A stretch of DNA of 64,000 nucleotides from Reticulitermes speratus (GCA_021186555.1 JAJKFL010000014.1:19605533-19669532), one strand, 5' to 3'; counted from the first letter of the stretch, positions 47,383 to 60,300 are shown. Notes: generated by a model from the letters alone, not told the origin. Translations and numbers: made by a program.

Positions 47383-49520
47383 GTTATTAGTGGTAACAGT
47401 GCTAACTAGACCATTAATTAATCAAATCACTACAACAAAACTCAGAAGACCATAACATAAATTTTCACTACCCTGAACACCTCAAACTTTAAGAAACTTA
47501 TTCCCTTTCTCTCAAATAATTTCTCATCTTTATGTTAACAAATGTCTGTGATCCCTTCCTTACCATAAAATGCGTATATTTTGAGTGACCAATGGTGATT
47601 CTCTGCTAGGTCATGCTAAACATATCGGGTTTCTGCATTCATTCATTCATTCATTCATTCATGACTTTGTCCACTTTAGATACTTCATGCAAATGATTTG
47701 TAGTCCCGTTTCACGATAGCTAGTACCCTTTCTTTTCAGAAAATCACCAAAATCTGTACCGTAAGTTTGAGAAACTGGTCAAGATTTCTAATGTATGATG
47801 AAACCAACAATTCTTGAATTTTAGTTATTAAAGTTAACAACATCAATATTTCATTATTTTCTATAGCTTTATATTAATCTAGTTCTGAAACACTATTTTA
47901 ATACTTTGAAAAATCTCAAAATATTTTTCCCGTCCGTGTGTCGCCTTTAAAAAATCATATTAAAAATTGGAAAAATATGCAAGAAAATAAGGTAATACCT
48001 ATATATTATGACAAGCATCTGTGGAATTGGGAAATGCAAACGGTTTTTTGTTCCTTTCCAGAAATTAAAAAGGCATGTTTAATTTTTCACTCCTTTTTCC
48101 TGCTTAAATCAAATATGATGCACATCACACTTTTCAGAAACTACACCTTGTAACTCAAAAATATCTAGACCTGAAAAGACATCGTTGCAACTATGCGTTC
48201 ATAGCACTCACTGGTAAATTTGTAAATTTCCTTTTATTTCATGATGTTGTTGTAGGTAAGGGGGCACATTTACAGTTCATCCACATATTCTTAAATTTCT
48301 GTTTAAATATGATAAGGCAATAATTTTAGCCACTAACATGTGCACATATATTCATCTTAGTCAGTCTTAATGTTGCTGTACTTTCAGGAATATGCTTTGC
48401 AACTGAGGAAACAACCGTGTAGGATCTATTCCTTTCAAAATGCTTCCTATGAGGTGGGTGGGCAGAGGAGAAAATGCAAAAAGAAACAAAACATTTCAAA
48501 TAACTATCTACCCCACAAGTGAAATATTTGTAAGCTGCTCACTTAGTCCATAAAAAATAAAGTAATAAGTATATTTAATTCATCCTGAGAAATACTAACA
48601 CTCAAACATCTGGATAATTTGAGAGGTTAAAGCCATAGCTTAACAAAATGAGCAACAAACAATGATGCTGGAGTTCACAAAACTCAATAATGCAAGACAA
48701 AGAAATGACGAAAGATGACAACTTTACAGGGAACTCTCAAGTGAAACTGTTATGCATACCAAGAGTAAAATATTTTCTACCATCAACTGTAAACTTTATT
48801 GCCTGTAGAACATGTGGAAGATTACTTTAAGAAGAAAGAAATCTTAGATAAAAGGCAAGCAAACAACATGTGAACCTCTGTAAGTTTGGTGACAAGAAAG
48901 AGAATCTTGAACTTAATAACTACCTGTAGCCTTTGATTTCCAGCTGCTCCAATATGAACATAATTTTGCCGATGAATGCCGGTCACTTTGAAAATTAAAA
49001 ATGTAATTTACGAGAGAAACATAATCATTTCAAACAATGATGCACGCATACCCAAGAATGCTGCACAGAAAAATTGGAATCCATCAATACTAAACAAGTA
49101 CAACCTGTGCATTTGTTGAAAAAAGATTATTTTGAGGTGAATTCCCATAACGAAAAAATGTAACTAAATTCATTTCTCACACACAAGACTTCTGTATTGT
49201 ATCAGGTTTAACAACACTGCAAATGTAAAGTTCCAGACAAAAATGTGAGTGAATATCCCAAAAAAAAGTCCTCCATAAATGTTAATTGTAAATAAAAACC
49301 ACAGAATTGAACAAGGCAGTAGATTTATAATGTCCCTTAGCAGCGGAACATTCCGTCTTGTCTTGTGTGTGTGCGCGCTAGCTGACACAATACTGTGCTA
49401 CCACTGCTGCAATGTGAGCCAAGCTACAGGAGTCAGTCATCTTAATGCACTTGTGAGATATGTGTGCTCCTTCGCAATACTTTTGGAAAGTATAAGTCAT
49501 GGAAAGTTCTATACAAAAAA
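45861..49520. repeat. non-coding tract with microsatellites
   Basis: It contains a (TA)n tract at 47350-47378 and an (ATTC)n tract at 47637-47661. A possible B-box-like GGTTCAAGGCC on minus near 46570 could be a SINE trace. Apart from the candidate exon at 48924-48985 no gene is seen. Confidence 0.4.
48924..48985 (-). CDS. possible small exon in the long upstream intron
   Basis: A 62-nt minus-strand interval is flanked by a T-rich acceptor (TTTTTAATTTTCAAAG) and donor CTACAG/GTAGTT. It reads (x)TGIHRQNYVHIGAAGNQRLQ, phase 1 in and phase 0 out, with no stop. The surroundings are AT-rich and non-coding in appearance. I do not recognise the peptide. It could be an alternative micro-exon of the Cdep locus or chance. 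Its exit phase (0) does not fit the 29866 exon directly, so another exon would be needed. Confidence 0.2.
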
Positions 49521-49529
49521 ATCCTGTCA

Positions 49530-50042
49530 ATAATAACACATAGAAGACTCTTTTCACCAGCAAACTGGACTTAAATTTAAGAAAGAAACTAGTGAAGTGC
49601 CACATTTGGAGCATAGCTTTATATGGTGCTGAAACATGGACACTTCGGAAAGTAGATCAGAAGTATCTGGCAAGTTTTGAAATGTGGTGCTGGAGAAGAA
49701 TGGAGAGGATCAGTTGGACCAATCATGTGAGAAATGAAGAAGTATTATACAGAGTCAAGGAGGAGACGAATATCCTACATACAACACAAAGAAGAAAGGG
49801 TAACTGGATTGGTCACATCTTGCGTAGAAACTGCCTTCTAAAACACATGATTGAAGGAAAGTTAGAAGGATAGAAACGACAGGAAGATGAGGGAGAAGAT
49901 GTAAACGGCTACTGGATGTCCTTAAGGAAAATAGAAGATACTGGAAATTGAAAGAGGAAGCACTAGATCACACACTGTGGAGAACTTGCTTTGGAAGAGG
50001 CTACAGACCTGTCTAAGACAGACTACAGAATGAATGATGAAT
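49530..50042 (+). mobile_element. 3' end of an RTE/jockey-like retrotransposon ORF
   Basis: Plus-strand reading: KTLFTSKLDLNLRKKLVKCH, SIALYGAETWTLRKVDQKYL, FEMWCWRRMERISWTNHVRN, NWIGHILRRNCLLKHMIEG, then after a stop the LWRTCFGRGYRPV end. This C-terminal region of an endonuclease-reverse transcriptase is abundant in insect genomes. Stops and frameshifts mark it as dead, and the RT core is missing. Confidence 0.85.
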
Positions 50043-50199
50043 AACACGTAAAGGGACAATACACAGAAGAGTGAAAACATTCTGAACAACAAGCTCAGTG
50101 CTGCACAAAAAGAAAATATTTCAACTGAGGAGAACTTGAACACTGATGCCTGATTGGCAGCAAGCCCCCAAAGACCTCTGTGCCTGCTGGCTCTTCAAA

Positions 50200-50715
50200 G
50201 TTGATGTCAAAAGCCTCACCTCACAGAGCAACAAAACTTCTAAAACTATAGCCACACAAAGTTAGAACTGTAAAAGAACTCTTTTCTCCAGCTTAGGAAC
50301 CAAGAAACCAGTACTGCAAGTGGTTTCAAGAATCAGTAGCCAAAGGATTTTTTGATCTGGGACTTGTGTCTTTCTTGGATGAGGCATGGTTTACATTAAG
50401 TGAGAATGTAAACAGCCAAACTGGCAGATATTAATATTTCAAACATTCCCATAAAGGTCGTAAAGTCAAAGTCTAATGTGCAATAAGTGCACACAAAATC
50501 ACAAGGCATATGTTTTTGAACAAAATATAAATTTTGGGTCTTATGTTCCATTAACTGGGACACTTATTCAGGGAATTAACAGAGGAAAAATGTATACTTG
50601 CTTCCATGGCCCACACAGCAAATTTATCAATGCCTGCACAAAGAGGCATTCTGCAAATGGTTACAAACTCATGGGTTTTGGCCTTGTAGATCTCCACACA
50701 TGAATCAGTGTAATT
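50200..50715 (+). mobile_element. IS630-Tc1-mariner superfamily transposase relic
   Basis: Frames across stops read HKVRTVKELFSS, YCKWFQESVAKGFF, FLDEAWFTLSENVNSQTGRY (first catalytic Asp in the DEAWF block), CAISAHKITRHMF and, after a frame change, FRELTEEK and AHTANLSM. The second Asp-bearing QDGATAHTA block is partly deleted. No terminal repeats were found. Confidence 0.7.
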
Positions 50716-50821
50716 AAATCAGTGTTAATTAATATTAATTGTTACCTATGGGGACCACTACAGAAGTAACAGTTTATGTGAACAGTTCACACTTTGCATA
50801 TTTAAAGAAAAATTCCTAATA

Positions 50822-52314
50822 CAGTGAAACCTCTATCCATCGTTCCCGTTACCGTCGTTCGCCCGCATGTATCGTCTGCCTTATTTGGTCCCGAAATTAG
50901 CCCCATATAAATAACACTATTTTTTCCCGCCTCCATTGTTCCTCGAACTGTCGTTTTCCCGCACCAATAGTTGAAAAATCACGGTCCTGACGCAACAGTT
51001 TCCCGCACTGATAGTCTTTTTTTTTTATTTGAAGCGATGGTTTAGCGAGGTTTAAGGACCGGCACGGCCTAGTATACAAGAAGTTAGTCGGAGAAAGTGC
51101 GGCAGTGGACAGCGAAAGCACGGAAGCGTGGCTGGAAAGACTGCCATCTTTGTTGGAGGGCTACGAACAACGTGATATTTACAACGCGGATGAGACGGGG
51201 CTCTTCTACAAACGTGCTTCCTGATAGAACCTTGGCTCTCAAAGGAGAGTCTTGTCATGGAGGGAAAAACTGTAAAGACAGACTTACTGTTTTACTTTGT
51301 GTTAACAGTGATGGAACTGACTAACAAGTGCCGATTGTTATCGGAAAATCTCCGAAACCGCGATGTTTCAAGAATGTAAAAAAATTACCCACCAAGTACC
51401 ACGCGAACAATAAAGCGTGGATGACCACAGACATTTTTTCTTCATTTCTGCGTTCATTAGACGCAAGTATGGGCGCACAAAACAGGAACATTCTCCTCTT
51501 TGTGGACAATTGTGCCGCACATCCAAAGGATACATCGTTTCTAAGAAATGTAAAAGTCACACGGTACCCGGCAAATTGTACAAGTGTGCTCCAGCCCCTT
51601 GATTTAGGGGTAATAAAGTGTTATAAGCAGCTTTATAGAAAACGCCTCGTGCAAACAGCTGTTTGCTTAATGGATGCAGGCAAAGATACGAAAAAGAAGA
51701 TAAACGTGTTGGAAGCTTTGCACTACACTGTGGCAGCCTTGCAAGAAGTAACCCAGCAGACAATCGAAAATTGTTTTCGGAAAGCTGGTTACGTGCAGGG
51801 ACAATCTTCAGGCGATAGTGACGTCGTATTGACCAACGATGACGACGATTTCCGCCAAGACTGGGAAAAGTTCAGTGGCATGAACAAAGATAAATTCGAG
51901 GACTACGTCTCTGTGGACAGTCACGTGGCAACCTGTGGTGTAGAAGCAGTGCAGGAGCTGTGCGTGAGCCTCGTGACGTCCGGGAGTGTGGAGCGGGAAG
52001 GAGAAGAAGAAGCTGGCGAGCTTTGCTGAGACGCATGAAGCGCTGACGGAAGTAAGATCTTTCTTTTATGCGCACAGCACGAGTGACAGTGGTCGTGAAA
52101 GTGTTCTAGGCCTTGAAAAATCGTACTTTGAATTGAGGAGGAGTAAAGTTTGCTCAAAACAAACGTCAATGAAAGATTTTCTCAGCAAGAAGTAATAATT
52201 ATCATTAAATTGTTCTTATCTATAATTTTTAATGGTTTCCCGGTACTATCATTTCCCGTATGTATCGTTCAAATTTTCCGGTCCCCTGAAAAACGATGGA
52301 TAGAGGTTTCACTG
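50822..52314 (+). mobile_element. Tigger/pogo element, nearly complete
   Basis: Terminal repeats CAGTGAAACCTCTATCCATC (left) and its complement (right) are flanked by TA/TA. The interior encodes a DDE_1-type transposase from about 51033 to 52195. The N-terminal helix-turn-helix region has been deleted (only about 200 bp lie between the left end and the DDE part). Base composition is less AT-rich than its surroundings, consistent with a comparatively recent arrival. Confidence 0.93.
51033..52195 (+). pseudogene. Tigger transposase, DDE domain, disabled
   Basis: Motifs in order: LARFKDRHGLVYKKLVGESA, YEQRDIYNADETGLFYK (first Asp), LALKGESCHGGKNCK, VIGKSPKPRCFKNVK, NILLFVDNCAAHP (second Asp) and VLQPLDLGVIK (third Asp), then a C-terminal tail ending TSMKDFLSKK. 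Three lesions are visible: a single-base frameshift near 51212-51217, an in-frame TAA at 51322-51324, and a frameshift near 52000. All three acidic residues are still encoded. Confidence 0.88.
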
Positions 52315-52559
52315 TATTTCAAGAAAAGAGCTCTGTGGTATATCAAGAAACATTTTCAAAAGGGGTTTCTTAGAAGCAGTAGGCTGGTACTGCAGGAATC
52401 TTCTATAAACTAAGTAGAACTGCAGAGGAAAAACTAACTCTAAATTTCTGGTGGATGTAGGCTTCCTATGCAATACTTCCGAAACAGCTGCAGTGTCCAG
52501 AGACACAATAAAATATACTCCCTGTATAACAACAGTGACCTAACCACAGAACTCTGCCA

Positions 52560-52580
52560 AAAAAAAAAAGGGGGGGGGGT
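52560..52580. repeat. poly-A/poly-G tract
   Basis: A run of about ten A followed by about ten G just right of the Tigger element. Confidence 0.8.
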
Positions 52581-53308
52581 AGTAAAGTGTCCGGTATATG
52601 GCACAAAGTACTCTTTATCTGGAAAAGTTTTGCATTTTGAAATATGATGACTGCTTTCAGTGTAAGTGAGATTAGTATTATTTATACATACTTTTGTTCC
52701 ATTTCTATATAAGACAGATGAGTGATACCAACTGTTAGTAATGAAGAACTGATATAACACATGTTTCTATTGTGCTTCAACTGTCATAGCTTCAAAGCAG
52801 TATTATTCAAATATTATAACTTGTAATAGTTACAGCATTTATCAAGGTAAGTACAGCAAATACTTCTTCCAGAATTTATGCAACAAGTTGAAAGTTCTAG
52901 TATGCAATGCTGCTTTATAACAACAACTAACAAATATCTTAAATTTATGTATTATTATTGCGGTACCTCTGGTTCACAGAAACTACTGCATACGTACAAT
53001 TAAGATTTAAATTATTAATTCCACAACACAACAATCTGTGGAAACCTGGAGCAAGTAAAAAATACGTCAATATAACATAACTGCCAAGAACTGACATTGC
53101 ACCATTCAACAGTAATGCTGTGAACTATACAACATTTCAGTTATTCTAAAATGCCAATTTTTCATCTTCTGAGCTTGAAATGTTGCAATAAATTTAAATC
53201 TGTCAAGACGCTTGTAACAGATTATTTGAGGAACTTCTTCTTCTGCTGTTACCTTCCAAATCTTATGGTGCTGGGATTTGTGGCACAAATAGTTGGCACC
53301 ATTTATAA

Positions 53309-53364
<56 letters not shown>

Positions 53365-53590
53365 TATAGCTTACACAAACCATAACATACCTGTCTATAT
53401 TTCATATGAAAAGAGCCAATGCTAGTGGTGAGCTTGGATATAATCTTGATGTATCAAACTAAAGAATTTAATCACAACTAGGGAAGTGCAAGCAACATGA
53501 ACTAAAACTTAACACTTGAAACTGTGCTGGATGAATAGCATATGTTTCAGTCCAAGATACAACTTCATTATATGGAACAAATACAATACA
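52580..53590. repeat. non-coding tract with (AAT)n microsatellite
   Basis: A (AAT)n tract at about 53309-53363 (some 18 units) is the only clear feature. Confidence 0.6.
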
Positions 53591-54360
53591 TACATGATAC
53601 ATATCTTGACACATTGTCATCTTAAGGCATGTGGGCAAACTACCAGGACTGAAAGCACTAACACAATTCATAAAATAATGGTTATGTAACATCTGTGTGG
53701 TCTGAGTGTGCAAGAATTAACAGACTGTAAAGCATAAAATTATGTATAAAACTCCACAGAACTTCACGTGCAGCAACTGATTAACTGTTACTGTAATCCT
53801 GACACAATTTTCTAATGTTGATATAAATGCACACTGTAGTGGTGTATGCTTGTAGCTGCCTTGTAGGATAGTTCAACTATGCATAAATGTCTGAATCACT
53901 TACTGCCCAGCTTGCCACCTCTTACAATGTTTTAAGGTAACCCACTTGTTACCTACATTACCATAATTTCACTGTCAATTTCCTGCTTGTATCTTCTTAA
54001 TTTTGAACCTTCTGTGTTGTGTTGTTGATGTGTTTTAGTGTGTAGGTGCAGTTGTCCTGCATGTCTGAATAATACATGCAAAACAACATATAAGAGAATC
54101 CCAAAAACATACTGAAAAGTATTTCTGAACTGGATCAGGTGAATCCAACTGAACCAATTCAGTCACCCTGAAGATGAAGGTAATATGTTCCCCTGGCATG
54201 TTGGAACAAATCAAAGCACACAGTGTAAAAACCCAACAGATGACCATAATTTGAACAACTGCCATGAAAACCTACAAACTTAGTACTATTTTACAAATAA
54301 TATTGGTACATGACATTACCAGTAATTTGCCCACATGCCTGAAGATGAGACAACTGTGTC
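53590..54360. repeat. inverted copies of a short CTGAAGATG-type repeat
   Basis: The minus strand near 53655-53590 and the plus strand near 54309-54360 share TTTGCCCACATGCCT(T/G)AAGATGA and a downstream GTGTCAA block. A third related block (TTCAGTCACCCTGAAGATG) is at 54155-54175. No coding potential is seen in this stretch. Confidence 0.4.
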
Positions 54361-55930
54361 AAAAAACATAGCAGATATACAATACAATTGTTACATGATG
54401 GTGTATCTTACACTGAAACAGATAGTACTGATCCAAAATGCAACATGACACAGAAATACATAATTTGTTGAATTAAATTTAGCATTTTCAGTACCACTAA
54501 CAAGGGATGGTGGAAATGAAGGCGTGAAAATTGGGACAGTACCTCCCTTCCCCAACGAAAAAAAAAGCACACTGTTTCATCTGGTGCATGTCCACACCAG
54601 CTGTAATGAAACTGCATGGCAGATATGAGCATTCTACAGTTTGGTGGCTGTACAACCACGTTTTTGCACCTACCTTATCATCTTTCAATTTCACTATTAA
54701 AAAAAATTCTATGACAAAAAAATTCATTAGCAGACACTCAATTATCACTGCTATTTACAAAAATTTGTAACTTCCACAAGCCATTCATATACAACCACTA
54801 TGTAGGAGATAACAGTTAAATAAGTGATTCATAGTTCAAACATGTTTATAAACTATATACAAATTTGGAAGTAATAAGACAGGGTAGTTCAAAATTATAA
54901 AATTATGTAACGATATAAACCTTACTTTTGTGTAACACTGTAAGAAAGTTTTTATGAATACCACATACATTATAAGATTTGAAGTTTGTGTGAATCACCA
55001 TCATTATGCACATTTCAAAACATTGCATAAGAACTCCATAAGTAAATTTCAAGATGTAAGGTTTCTGATGAAATTTTAATGTTAGTATTTACTAACATTT
55101 ATAATTAGTGTTATTGTTGTCTAAACTGGACAATATATTACTGCATTACTTGAGGCCCAAACATACTTGCTCACTGCTTATTATTATTCTGCACAACAGA
55201 ACATCTTGCTTGGCCACTGTGCTGATCGATGGAAAATATAAAGTTATACACTTAATACAATTCTAAACATATTACACACTAGCAATACACACTGGTACAC
55301 TGTACTGATTCCTTTTTCCTTAAAACAAACACAGAAGAAGAAACAAAATGCACATTAATAGGTAAATAGACAAAATTCTCTTGTTCAAGTTTTCTAAATC
55401 AATGTGTAGTTTTTGAAACTATTCTTTTGTCAGAAATGTGAAGTGTTTCCCTCCTGCCTACACATGAGGTTACCAGGAACTGTGGCTCAAAGAAGGGAGA
55501 AAGGAGAAGGAAGGAAGAAGGGAAGGAAGGAAAGGAAGGAAGGAAGGACACAACAAACTCCACTATATGGGGTCTTCCTTGTGAAGTCACAATTCAGTTA
55601 ATCAGAAAATTCCTGCTGTTATGGCAATGAAGATTTACCATCATGATCATCAATACATGCCACTGTACCTTATTCTGAGTCAGCAATTTTCAGTCCTCAT
55701 CTTCATAATTTAAACATCTGTTTTAACACTATCCTCCCAGCTAGGCCTTGTGGTCTCTTCCTTGAGTTTTGCTAAAAATCTTGTTTCCCATACATGGTTC
55801 AGGGTTGGAGTTATGTACCACCAAAGTGTTGAAGCAATGTACGCAGAAGAATTTTTCCCTATAGTTCAGACGAACAATACTTATCAACTGTTTAAAGTAA
55901 TTAATATTATCATCCACACAAATCAATTAT
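54361..55930. repeat. non-coding tract with (GGAA)n
   Basis: A purine-rich GGAA/GAAGG tract at 55487-55550. No gene is recognised. Confidence 0.5.
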
Positions 55931-56112
55931 AGGTAGGTAAGAATATATTCACATTAAACAGCTACATGTTTCATCCAACATGTGGTCATATTCAGGCTGT
56001 AAACACTTTACCAAAAAAAAAAAAGACCACTGAAAATGTGTACAGCTTGAAGACGACCGTGTGTTGGTTGAAACATCTAGCTGCTGAACATGAATACATA
56101 CTTACCTAACTA
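55931..56112. repeat. inverted pair of hammerhead-like PLE repeats
   Basis: Two arms of about 75-80 bp (55931-56006 and 56036-56112) are imperfect reverse complements around an A-rich spacer. The left arm read on minus has ACAGC, CTGAATA, a stem II region, GAAA, CATG, TA, GCTGT. The right arm on plus has ACAGC, TTGAAGA, GACC-GTGTGTT-GGTT, GAAA, CATC, TA, GCTG. Each has one core substitution, so both are probably inactive. Confidence 0.6.
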
Positions 56113-57347
56113 TAATTAAGCTGTGCAGACAGTAATATTAATTACTTTAAACACTGAACTGTACACAAAATGGGATGCACATCATCATGGTGAACAGTAC
56201 TTATGTTGAGCACTAGGTGGGCACCATATGAGATACAACAGACTGGGATGGAGAAGAATCAGAGAGGATTCTGGTAACAGACACTAAGATGACATGGGCA
56301 TGAAATACGCATTTCCAATTTTCTGCACTAAACTGAACAATATAAAAATGTAAGTTTGGGAAAATGATTAAAGCTCATCCTAACATAAGCTGACAAAGTC
56401 AGTCAGGAACAAGGTATACAAATGAGACATACTGGGCACCCACGTACATGCCCCACCCTTCTTTAATTAACCACCCTAACTGTGAAACTCTTCACTGTGT
56501 AATTTATTCATGTTTTCCTTTTAACAGTTATTACACAGTGAGGATGCACTGTGAAGGATATATTTTACGCAGTTTATGAAACACGACAGTTCGTGATACA
56601 CCGTGCACTTAATATCTCAGTTGACGTCCAGCTGTGGGCAAATACATTGTACCCAAACTACACTGCAAAAATTACAAATTTTCTGACAGCAATGATGGTT
56701 GAGTGTAAATTAGTAGACTTGAGCTTCACAGACTCACACCACAGCAGTATAAACACAGCTATAAAGCATTACCTACACAGGAATAAAAACCTGAACCCCT
56801 GTGTGTGATAAGGAACATAAGTGTATGAGCACACATTAAAAAGATACACAATTTCAAATTTTAAAACGTTGCACATAGATGATTCCAAAGACAACTTTCA
56901 AATTTGAAAATCAGCCACCTGCAATCAAGATGGTCTCCTAGACACTTGACTTATCTACTGTGTATGTACTTCAACTATTCCCTCATTTCTCTATCAAAGA
57001 TTGTTAACCAACCACATGAAAAGGAGGAGGAACAGAAGAAGCAGGAGAAGAAAATCAACAAAGCAGTACAGCTGTAACAGCTCAAAGAGAGAGACAGTGT
57101 GGGTGTGTGTGCATGCATGTGTTTATAAAGCAATAATCCGAAGTCCTCTTGCACATCCCTAGCTCTTCACAACAGATTCAAATAAAACACCGATTTCAGT
57201 ACTGAAGACAGCTATAGGTTTATGTCCTCAAACAGTATTCAGACTTTCAAGTAATAGAAAATACCATATTGACTTCCTATAATAATCAGTACGTTCCCAA
57301 TCTAAAAAATGGTTTCTAAATATTTAATTCATTACAGCCATGATGTA
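56113..57347 (-). other. downstream of the giant exon (possible 3' UTR)
   Basis: Non-coding. On the minus strand an AATAAA at 56508-56503, about 840 nt past the giant exon's TGA, could serve as poly(A) signal if the exon is terminal. Confidence 0.35.
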
Positions 57348-60300
57348 TCACACAGAAGATTGCTTTGGCACAAACATAACTGTGGATGTTGAATCTGCAG
57401 TACCCTGGGTAGAAACTTGTGACTGATCACCTGATGACAGAGTCTCAACAGCCGATGTAGAGACTTCAACTATTTGCCCATCCCTTACTTCCAAATCAAC
57501 AGTAACTCTATGCCTCTTTTTGGGTTGTGACTTCCTTCTCTTGGGTGCACGTGCAACTCTCTCTGTAACATTTGATCCATCAAGAGATGAGGAGGTGTCT
57601 CCATCACTCTGCGGACTCCTAGCAGCTGCAGCGGTTGAGTAGTACGAATAGCATTTTGATTTGACTTTAGGGCCAGTTACTTGTTGAACAGAATGAGTAG
57701 ATACACTCCGTTCACTTGACCATCCTGTAGGTGCTTCCAGACTTTGTGAAGATAATTCTTTTTCTGCCACTCCTTGCCTGGAAACTGCTCTTTCCAACAT
57801 CCTATCTCCTTCATCTGAATGTGCAGTTGAATAGTATGGAGTGTACTTTGGCCTTACAACTTTCACTGGCCTCTCAGAGGACATAACAGGTAATGGTACA
57901 TCATCAAAAGAAGTATCAACATTGGTTAGACTTTTGGAAGCTGCATGAAATGTAATTCGTGATTTCTGTCCTGAAGTAGGTTTTCCCAATCTGGTAGGAC
58001 TACAGTCATCAAGGCAAGTGTCACTCTTTGCTCCAGAGTAATAAGAAGGGCTTCTGGTCCTATTTGGTGAAGTTTTGCTACTGGTAGGTAGATCAGGTAC
58101 TGATCGCCCAAGATCATCAAGTGAAGTGCTGTCACTCTTGGCATCAGAGTAGTGAAGAGGGCACTGAGGCCTAACTGTGCTCGTACTGCTGGACCATTCA
58201 GAGAGTGAAAGCCCCATAGATGTGTCTTCACTAAGTGAACTTCCAGCACAGTAATGTGAAGGACACTTTGGTCTCACAGCAACTTTTACAGTGCCATCTA
58301 AAGTTGTTGCTGATGAAGACAGACATTCTCCTGACAAGAAGTCATCATCTTCATCCTGAAGTGTGTGATTCTCATCTGTCGAACTACCATCCCCACCAGT
58401 CTGATCAGTAGCAGAATCAATGACCATCACTTTGCAAGCTTCCTCTGGGTGAATTTCCATATAAAAGGTTTCCACATGACTTACAACTGGGGTTCCAAAA
58501 AGGGATGAAGAAGTGGGTGGAGAAGGCCAATCATCATCTGAAAGTAATGGAGGTGGTATGTACATATTACCGGGAGAAGGGCCAACTGCAGGAGTGTCCG
58601 ACTCTGCACCTGCATCTGGGGGTTTTATTCTACAAACATCTTCATCTCCAGTGGGGCCACCAGAGGGTGGATCTGATGAAAGGCTAGGCTGGTGATCACT
58701 AGAGAGCAATGATTCATCATCTACTGATGGTGATCTAGATGAGGGTTTGGTTGAATCATCATCCAAGTCAGAACGTTCCTGTTCTGAGGTTGTACTTCTT
58801 TCACTGATACGAGAGAGAGTGCGTGATAAGGCAAACACTCCAGGGCCTCCATAGCCTCCTACACCTGTGATCACATCACCAATACAAGGATAACCAAAGG
58901 TAGCTGGAAAGTCTATGCAAGCTGCTGCTTCCTCTCGTCCATTGTTTGACGGGCTTGATGTTGCCTCTTCTTCATCAGGAGGGAAAAATCCTTCCTCCAA
59001 ACTAGAGCTTCCACTGGATTCAAGCAAAAATGGGCGCCAAGTAGAAGAGAGTTCTACTCTTGCAGGAAGAGCCAAAGATGAGGAAGATGACGCTTCCTCT
59101 TCTGACTTACTTCTTTCAGCAACAATTTTATCGTCTTTTGTGGATTCAGGTGATTCCTCATCTCTACTGTCTTTGACAGATTCAGGTGAGTCAATCCCCA
59201 TCACTGGCTTTTGTTCTGGTTTCAAAGTATCTGAATTATCTTTACTTTCATCTACCACAATTCTCTCCTCCCATTTTATTTTGCTTTTGCCATCCAACTT
59301 CTTTTCCTGAAGACCTGTGGCCACTTCACCTTGTCTGACTAACCCTACATTATCCTTTATGAATTGCTGATTCTCCTCTTCATAGTCTAATGACCTTGAT
59401 GTTTGTTCTCCAGGGTCAACCAAATTTCCTGAAGACTCTTTCCCTTGACTCAGTTTGACTTGATCTTGTTCTCTTTGAATATTTTGACCACCATTTGATT
59501 CTATCCCTAGAGTGCTCATCCTTCCATCAACTACTCGCTCCACAGTTAATTCAGAGTCTTTACCTTCGAAAGAACTTGCTATTAGTGTCTGCCTATTTAC
59601 TACTTTATGTATCAGTGATTTCCCCTTTTCCACAACACACACTGCAGTTTCCTTCACCTCTTTACTTCCTTCTGCATTCTCTGCCATATGTTCTTTAGTT
59701 TCTAAACTACTAATAGGAGAATCATTCCCTGGTGAAAGTATTATTCTTTTATCTTCAGAATTTACTTTTAATAGGTTGTGTGTTTTAGTGCCAGAAATGT
59801 TTTCAGCTGTTCCATTTGGATCTCCTTTCCTTTGACCAGAATTACTCCTGTCCAATTCAATTTCCACAAACTCTTCTGCTTGTTCCAGGGGTGGATCCAT
59901 GTTTTGAGCAAGGACATGAGAAGATCGTGATGTTGAACTTAAGTTGTCATAATCACTGCATGTATCTGGGCTTCTCCTTTCTTCTTCATCTATATACTGA
60001 AACTCTTGGCCCAAATCTAGGGCTCCTTTTAGGGCATGATCAGCTGCCAATAGTTCTTCATGTATATCCTCAACTGATACCCAATGTTCCAGACTACTTC
60101 CTTCTTCATCCAAAGGAATAGCAGGAATTTCATCATCGGATGTTGCTACAGCTTCTTCTTTTTCTAAGGAATGGTTTTCAATTTTAATAATTTCTATCAG
60201 CTGTACTTTAACCTTTCTATTACATGTCCCAGACCCAGTAATTTGCCAGTTCTTTGACAGTACTGTCTGATTTTCCACCTTTGCTGCTGGAACTGCAAAG

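Noticed and set aside
54664..54686. Possible 20-nt micro-exon with a strong T-rich acceptor and AAG/GTAGGT donor
   Set aside because: Too short to support without transcript data; such site pairs arise by chance over 27 kb.
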